From Sinorhizobium terangae (lineage in GTDB: Bacteria; Pseudomonadota; Alphaproteobacteria; Rhizobiales; Rhizobiaceae), in contig NZ_CP121659.1 in NCBI RefSeq assembly GCF_029714365.1, positions 620,001 through 684,000 on the forward strand: a DNA stretch of 64,000 bases, written 5' to 3'. Under the pieces are notes generated by a model. That model did no database searches. It worked only from the letters and a program-made list of their open reading frames with translations, and had not been told where the DNA came from. The translations under genes and the position numbers were made by a program. This document shows, one piece after another, positions 59,631-64,000 of this stretch (position 1 is its first letter; each line of letters begins with the position of its first letter).

Positions 59631-60236
59631 CTTCTGCCCATCCTTTGTTCGGCTGTCGCAGGTCCCGGTCTTTTAACCGATTTTGCCCTTCTCGACAGTC
59701 CCGGACGAGTGTTATCGCCTGATATACCCGCCCGCTTGCATTCGATCCATGTCCGGAACCGATCACGCGTCCGGCTCTTCCATGCGTTGTGGCCGACATT
59801 AGAGCGGGAATCACAAGGTCGCTTTTCCAAAACCAGTGGAATTTGTCTCGAATTTTAATGAAATGCGCGATCTTGGTATCCGAGGTGGCATTTATCTCGA
59901 ATTTTAGCGATAGCCGTTAAGGTTCATGGCAAGGCTCCAGCCAGCGACCGCATATGGCGCGGGCGACAGGCCTCAAAGCGGCTGCCCAAATTCTTAACAA
60001 GAACCGGAAAATCCACGGAAATCCGGCGCTTACGCCCCGTTAACCAAAAGCAACGAAGCTCGCCGGAATTGCCCCAAAACAGGATTTTTCGCCGGTTTTG
60101 CGCCCGCTCCGAGGCGGCCCGTTTATTCTTTCATTAAGTCGGGAGTGCGAGATTCGGACCATCACGAGACAGCCCGGCCAACCGCCCTGCGAAAGCGAAA
60201 AAAGGCGTTCCGGATCGGCTCGAAAGAACAACAAAG
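59631..60236. other. 606-bp intergenic region with a 12-bp direct repeat
   Basis: No gene supported. The direct repeat TCTCGAATTTTA occurs at 59846-59857 and 59895-59906, 49 bp apart start to start. Several single TTAA sites are present but no TTAA-N7-TTAA, so I do not call CtrA sites. It should contain divergent promoters for the DUF5330 and histidine kinase genes. Confidence 0.5.
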
Positions 60237-61808
60237 GTGGCAGGGCAAAGCGTGAATGTATTGCGTGACATGGCTGGCAGATGGGCATCCCGCGTGGATG
60301 AAGCTGCCGCCGCGTGGCTGCCACATCGTGACCTCAAGCGTCTGCGCGCCGTCGCGGCCGTCTCTCTGACGGCTCTGCCGGTCGTGCCACTGGCGCTCAT
60401 GGCTGTCTTGCCGGTCTCCGCCGCCCTGCCGGTCGGGACGGCGCTGTGGGCTTCGGCATCGCTCTTGGCCTCCGCCGCTGCCATTGGTTGGGATGATCAG
60501 CGTCAGGCATATGGCGAGCGCGGGCCTGCAACTGCGCTTCCCGATCTTTCTGCAGCCTACGATCTCTTCGCCGGTCTGGTTACGGTGCATGACCTGCGCG
60601 GCCATGTCCTGTCCGTGCACGGTCGCGATGCCGCCGAACATCTCACTCTGATGCGCGATCCTTGCGGCCGCGGGTTCATCGAGCAGATCCACGTCTCGGA
60701 TCGGATCACGTTCCTCACGGCTATCGATGCGCTGCGCCAGAATGGCGAGAGATCGGCGGTCGATATCCGCCTCGAGCGGCTGTCGGCACCGGCCGAAGGG
60801 GCGCAGTTCGTGCACATGCGTTGCGAGATGACCCCGATCCGGGATGCCGAGGATCGGCTGACTGCCATCGTCGTGCAATCCCGCGACGTCTCCGAGGAAG
60901 CCCGACTGCGGGCGGAAGCAACCGCCAAGGCAGCCCATGCCGAATCGGCGAACGACGCGAAGACGCGTTTTCTCGCGGCCGTCAGCCATGAACTGCGTAC
61001 GCCGCTCAACGCCATCCTGGGCTTTTCTGATGTGCTGGCCGGTGAATATTTCGGGAAGCTGGAGAACGACAGACAGCGCGAATACGTCTCGCTGATCCAC
61101 AAATCCGGCGCTCACCTCCTGTCTGTCGTCAACACGATGCTTGATATGAGCAAGATCGAGGCCGGCCGTTACGAGCTTGTTCCGGAGCCCTTCCGTGTGG
61201 CCGATGCCGTTGCCGCTTGCGAGGCCATGCTTTCCCATCAGGCGCGCGAGAAGGGCGTAAGGCTGGTGAGCCGCGTCACGCGCGCGGTCGGTGAAATCAA
61301 TGCCGATCAGCGCGCGTTTCAGCAAATATTGATCAACCTTGTCGGCAACGCGATCAAGTTTACCAATCAGGGCGGGCTGGTCACCATCGATGCCGAAACC
61401 GACGGCGCCCTATTGGAGCTCACGGTGAGCGACACGGGGATCGGTATTGCCGAAGACAAGCTGCAGATGCTCGGCCAACCTTTTGTCCAGATTCAGAATG
61501 ACTATACGCGCCGCTACGAAGGGACCGGACTCGGTTTGTCGCTGGTGAAGGGGTTGGTCACGCTGCACGGGGGCAAGGTTTCGATCCGTAGTTCCGAAGG
61601 CGAGGGGACGGTAATCGTCGTTTCAATCCCGCGCGACGGATCCGGCATTGCGAACGGCGAACAAACGAGCATTCCCGTTACCGTGGAATTCCCTCCGCGC
61701 CTCAAGGAGCGCGGCGAGGGAGCGGCACGTATACGGGGGGTTGGCTTCCAGGACGAGGGATTGAACGAGGACCGGGGACATGGCTCCGCGCAAGCGCAAA
61801 CAGCCTGA
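60237..61808 (+). CDS. Sensor histidine kinase (orphan)
   Basis: A 523-residue kinase. Two N-terminal membrane helices (about 45-90) flank a very short periplasmic loop. A PAS-like region (about 105-225), HisKA with H-box AVSHELRTP (phospho-acceptor His251) and HATPase_c with N-box NLVGNAIKF, DTGIGI and GTGLGLSLVKG follow. A 60-residue tail after the ATPase domain is atypical. It starts at GTG 60237 (weak RBS) or GTG 60252. No response regulator is adjacent. Its 3' end overlaps the peptidoglycan-binding gene by 29 bp, suggesting coupling. PAS and HisKA order recalls cell-cycle kinases of rhizobia, but I do not assign one. Confidence 0.9.
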   Translation: MAGQSVNVLRDMAGRWASRVDEAAAAWLPHRDLKRLRAVAAVSLTALPVVPLALMAVLPVSAALPVGTALWASASLLASAAAIGWDDQRQAYGERGPATALPDLSAAYDLFAGLVTVHDLRGHVLSVHGRDAAEHLTLMRDPCGRGFIEQIHVSDRITFLTAIDALRQNGERSAVDIRLERLSAPAEGAQFVHMRCEMTPIRDAEDRLTAIVVQSRDVSEEARLRAEATAKAAHAESANDAKTRFLAAVSHELRTPLNAILGFSDVLAGEYFGKLENDRQREYVSLIHKSGAHLLSVVNTMLDMSKIEAGRYELVPEPFRVADAVAACEAMLSHQAREKGVRLVSRVTRAVGEINADQRAFQQILINLVGNAIKFTNQGGLVTIDAETDGALLELTVSDTGIGIAEDKLQMLGQPFVQIQNDYTRRYEGTGLGLSLVKGLVTLHGGKVSIRSSEGEGTVIVVSIPRDGSGIANGEQTSIPVTVEFPPRLKERGEGAARIRGVGFQDEGLNEDRGHGSAQAQTA

Positions 61809-62718
61809 GCGGAAGAGAGCGGCACGAAATCGACCAGGCGTCGCACTGCGCGGCCTGGCCGTCGCCGCTCGCGGTCTTGCATTTGCCGGCAGAATGATGG
61901 CGCGCCACCCCGTCGGCGCCGGCGGATCGGCAGCCTTCGTCATCGTCTTCAGTTTCGTCGCTGCCAATGCCATGTGGTATCAGCACGGGGCCCACCCGTC
62001 GCCGCTTTTGCGCACCCGTGTTCCGTTGGTCGGACCCGAAGTAGCCGAGCGCCTGGCGGCTGCCAAGGGTGAGCCGGTCGAGCGTCGTAACGTAACGACC
62101 TTCGTCATCGAACGGGAAGGGGCCGAAAGATCCGAGACCATCGGCGACGCGGCCGCTGCACAAGACGAGCCGGATGAACAGGCGAAAACCGCCTCGTCTG
62201 CCTCGCCGCTTGTTGCGGACGTACAGAACGAGCTGGCGCGGCTGGGACTTTACGACGGAGCCCCCGATGGGCGTAGCGGCCCGAAAACCTCAGCCGCGAT
62301 CCTGCGCTTCGAAAAACAGGCCGGCCGTATGCAAAGCGGCGAGGCGAGCGACGAGTTGTTGCAGGCGTTGCGTGCGGCGGGCGATACCGGACGTGCCGTA
62401 GCAACCCCTGGCGATCGTCCCTATTCAGACTCGAAGGCCGCACCGGAAGAGGTCGATCCGATCGCCGCGGCGATCCGCACTGCCGAAGAGGACAAGACAT
62501 TGCTCCCTCGGGCTGACATTCCTGTCTCGAGCGAAATGGTGGTGAGCATCCAGAAGGGGCTCAGCAATCTTGCCTATGCCGACATCGTGGTCGATGGCGT
62601 GGCGGGCGATCAGACGCGCGCCGCCATCCGGCATTTTGAAAAGCATTACCGCCTGCCGCAGACCGGTGAACCCAATGCGAAGGTTCTCAAGAAGCTGAAG
62701 GAAATCGGCGCGCTTTGA
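61780..62718 (+). CDS. Membrane-anchored peptidoglycan-binding protein
   Basis: A 312-residue protein with a basic cytoplasmic N-terminus (MAPRKRKQPERKRAARNRPG), one membrane helix (about 44-65) and two PG_binding_1 repeats: about 145-200 (VADVQNELARLGLYDGAPDGRSGPKTSAAILRFEK) and about 250-310 (VVSIQKGLSNLAYADIVVDGVAGDQTRAAIRHFEKHYRLP). The linker is rich in Ala, Glu and Asp. No catalytic domain is seen. It begins inside the histidine kinase gene, so the pair may couple cell-wall contact with signalling. Confidence 0.9.
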   Translation: MAPRKRKQPERKRAARNRPGVALRGLAVAARGLAFAGRMMARHPVGAGGSAAFVIVFSFVAANAMWYQHGAHPSPLLRTRVPLVGPEVAERLAAAKGEPVERRNVTTFVIEREGAERSETIGDAAAAQDEPDEQAKTASSASPLVADVQNELARLGLYDGAPDGRSGPKTSAAILRFEKQAGRMQSGEASDELLQALRAAGDTGRAVATPGDRPYSDSKAAPEEVDPIAAAIRTAEEDKTLLPRADIPVSSEMVVSIQKGLSNLAYADIVVDGVAGDQTRAAIRHFEKHYRLPQTGEPNAKVLKKLKEIGAL

Positions 62719-62767
62719 GCCGCGCTGGCAATTTTAGTTCGTGACCGCAGCGGCTTGACGTTTCCCA

Positions 62768-62828
62768 CTACAGCGCCGCGCGTCCAATCGGACGCGCCAA
62801 GATCGCTTGGTTTGAATTGCTGCAATTG
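62768..62828 (-). repeat. Family A repeat, copy 7 (truncated)
   Basis: Only the second stem (CTACAGCGCCG...GTCCAATCGGACGCGC) and a remnant of the linker (GAATTGCTGCAATTGCATGC) remain, about 61 bp, in inverse orientation. Confidence 0.6.
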
Positions 62829-62860
62829 CATGCCGGTGGTCTCACGTGTATCAGCCTCCG

Positions 62861-63220
62861 ATGCGCCTGAAATCCGATATCTTCGTGTCCTCCCTGCTGC
62901 GCCGCGTCTTTGCCGTCGGTGGCTATGCCGCCGTGCTGCGCAAGGGTGCGCAAGAGGCCGGCGCGATCTTCATTCGCCAGCGCTCGCGGTTGGGGATCGA
63001 GACCCTCTACGCGCCCGCGCCGCAGAACTTCTTCGAAGATGAGGCCGATACGAGCCGCAAGTTCGAGATACGATTGCAGAATACGGAAGCGCATCACATC
63101 GACAACGCGCTTTCCTCCGAGATTCGCTTCGATCCTGATTGCTGGATTGTCGAAATTGAACTGGACGATTGCGACGGTCTGTTCGAGGTCGTGGCCGACG
63201 ACGTCGATCGCCGGCGATAA
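62861..63220 (+). CDS. DUF1491 family protein
   Basis: A 119-residue protein starting MRLKSDIFVSSLLRRVFAVGGYAAVLRKGAQEAGAIFI, the DUF1491 signature of alphaproteobacteria, with ETLYAPAP and DPDCWIVEIE further on. Cytoplasmic, function unknown. ATG 62861 matches homologues; a GTG at 62846 is an unlikely earlier start. Convergent with the DUF2336 gene, 23 bp apart. Confidence 0.88.
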   Translation: MRLKSDIFVSSLLRRVFAVGGYAAVLRKGAQEAGAIFIRQRSRLGIETLYAPAPQNFFEDEADTSRKFEIRLQNTEAHHIDNALSSEIRFDPDCWIVEIELDDCDGLFEVVADDVDRRR

Positions 63221-63243
63221 GCAAGGCGCGGGCGATGTGAGGG

Positions 63244-64000
63244 TTAGCGCCGCCCGAACCCTCGCATGGGCTGGGTCGTGCCTTGATGAGCGACGGCTGG
63301 ACGAGCCTCTTGCTGGCGAGGGTCGGCGCCACGATTGTCGGCGAAATGGGCTTCGTAGCGGGCTGGCTCGGCGGCACCCTGGCCATCCGCACGCAGCCAG
63401 GCCTCTACCCGTTCGACGCTCGCTTTCTTCGAAACGGACTCTACCAGGGCGGTGGCGCGAGTGCCGCCGCCGAGCCTCTCGGAAAGGTGCGGATAAAGCG
63501 CCTCGAGCAGAGGTCTAGTCTCGCCGGCTGGGAACTCAAGTGCAGAAAGGGTCGCGGCGAGCTGCCGGCCCGAAATGTCGAGCAGGATCCGCTCCGCAAG
63601 CGCTCGACTCGATCGCAATGCGTCGGCGAGAGCCGTAGCGAAGAGAACCGCTTCGCCACTGCGGGCAAACCGCATGAGCAACGCCTGGTGCAACTCGTCG
63701 ATCGGCCGAATTCGCGACGTGCCTTCTCGCGGCTCCGCCCGCACCAATGCCTTGATTTCCTCGCGCAGCTTGTCTTCGCGGGCGATGCGATCGGAGGAAG
63801 CGCTGCCCCCGGCTGACGGCGATGGACGTACGGCGTTCGGCTCCGGCTGGTTCACGCCGGTTTGCCCGCCGGGATACACGGAATGGTGGTGTTCGACTAA
63901 CGCATCAACGACCGAGGGCGAAAGGTTTTCCCGGTGCGCGATCGCGCTGGCATGGGCCGGTCCCTGCCGACGGATGATGGAAACCAGCACCCGATCGGAA
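63244..64000 (-). CDS. DUF2336 family protein (5' end outside window)
   Basis: About 252 C-terminal residues are visible and the frame remains open to the window edge, so the start lies beyond 64000. The segment VSIIRRQGPAHASAIAHRENLSPSVVDALVEHHHSV belongs to DUF2336, helical repeat-like proteins of Rhizobiales. A low-complexity linker (about the next 50 residues) precedes a second helical part ending in AEPARYEAHFADNRGADPRQQ. Function unknown. Confidence 0.8.
   Translation of the reverse strand, partial: SDRVLVSIIRRQGPAHASAIAHRENLSPSVVDALVEHHHSVYPGGQTGVNQPEPNAVRPSPSAGGSASSDRIAREDKLREEIKALVRAEPREGTSRIRPIDELHQALLMRFARSGEAVLFATALADALRSSRALAERILLDISGRQLAATLSALEFPAGETRPLLEALYPHLSERLGGGTRATALVESVSKKASVERVEAWLRADGQGAAEPARYEAHFADNRGADPRQQEARPAVAHQGTTQPMRGFGRR

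Noticed and set aside
59989..60140. CtrA-type sites before the histidine kinase gene
   Set aside because: Single TTAA/TTAACC elements occur, but none has a second TTAA seven bases away, so the full TTAA-N7-TTAA consensus is not met.

Overview
The window looks like a stretch of the main chromosome of a Sinorhizobium/Ensifer species (Alphaproteobacteria, Rhizobiaceae). The grounds are a betI-betC choline-sulfate locus, a 143-residue MucR zinc-finger regulator, a seven-gene Pha (Mrp-type) cation/proton antiporter operon, a class 3 (Rhizobium-type) asparaginase, GC-rich codon use, and several families of short palindromic repeats typical of rhizobial intergenic DNA. Almost every gene is recognisable housekeeping, stress or metabolic cargo. 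I see no tRNA or rRNA, CRISPR array, prophage or conjugative module. One IS630-type insertion sequence is present.

Layout. 1-2.0 kb: choline sulfatase betC (3' end outside the window) behind its TetR-type repressor betI, with a clear BetI operator. 2.0-9.6 kb: HdeD-like membrane protein, EAL-CBS-GGDEF protein, TauE-type exporter, quinone oxidoreductase, a possible small ORF/sRNA, DUF3750 protein, asparaginase and a DeoR regulator. 9.6-16 kb: DUF4406 protein, two glutathione S-transferases, a LysR regulator divergent from a tiny protein, and a PAS-GAF-GGDEF-EAL protein. 16-19.3 kb: L,D-transpeptidase, IS630 element, ohrR/ohr peroxide pair. 19.3-31.6 kb: PhnA-like protein, HerA-like ATPase, aldo/keto reductase plus MFS exporter under a divergent LysR, haloacid dehalogenase, phosphatase, zinc alcohol dehydrogenase, class IV aminotransferase, and a TetR/membrane-protein pair with twin operators. 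31.9-48.3 kb: sodB, WYL regulator/LysE exporter, two c-type cytochromes, DJ-1/GNAT/MerR group, PQQ glucose dehydrogenase, SelO, homocysteine methyltransferase with a divergent TetR, oligopeptidase B and a two-domain VOC protein. 48.4-64 kb: universal stress protein (behind a perfect FixK/FNR box), DksA-like protein, hemolysin III, the phaA-G operon, mucR, sufE, an orphan histidine kinase overlapping a peptidoglycan-binding protein, and DUF1491 and DUF2336 proteins.

How it fits together. Much of the cargo concerns stress at the cell boundary: osmoprotectant supply (bet), organic peroxide (ohr) and superoxide (sodB) defence, glutathione transferases, pH/Na+/K+ homeostasis (pha), low-oxygen response (FixK box plus Usp/DksA) and c-di-GMP signalling. 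Most regulators sit beside or divergent from their likely targets, and several operator-like palindromes can be read directly.

I do not find a convincing large undescribed system. The best leads are small: a putative 23-codon ORF/sRNA unit with its own operator and terminator (about 6.74-6.94 kb), an unknown gene whose ribosome-binding site is locked in a perfect hairpin (38.0-38.5 kb), a TetR/membrane protein pair sharing a 14-bp operator, a DeoR/DUF4406 pair, an IS630 element needing a +1 shift at an A8 run, and at least three dispersed hairpin-repeat families with non-random placement.
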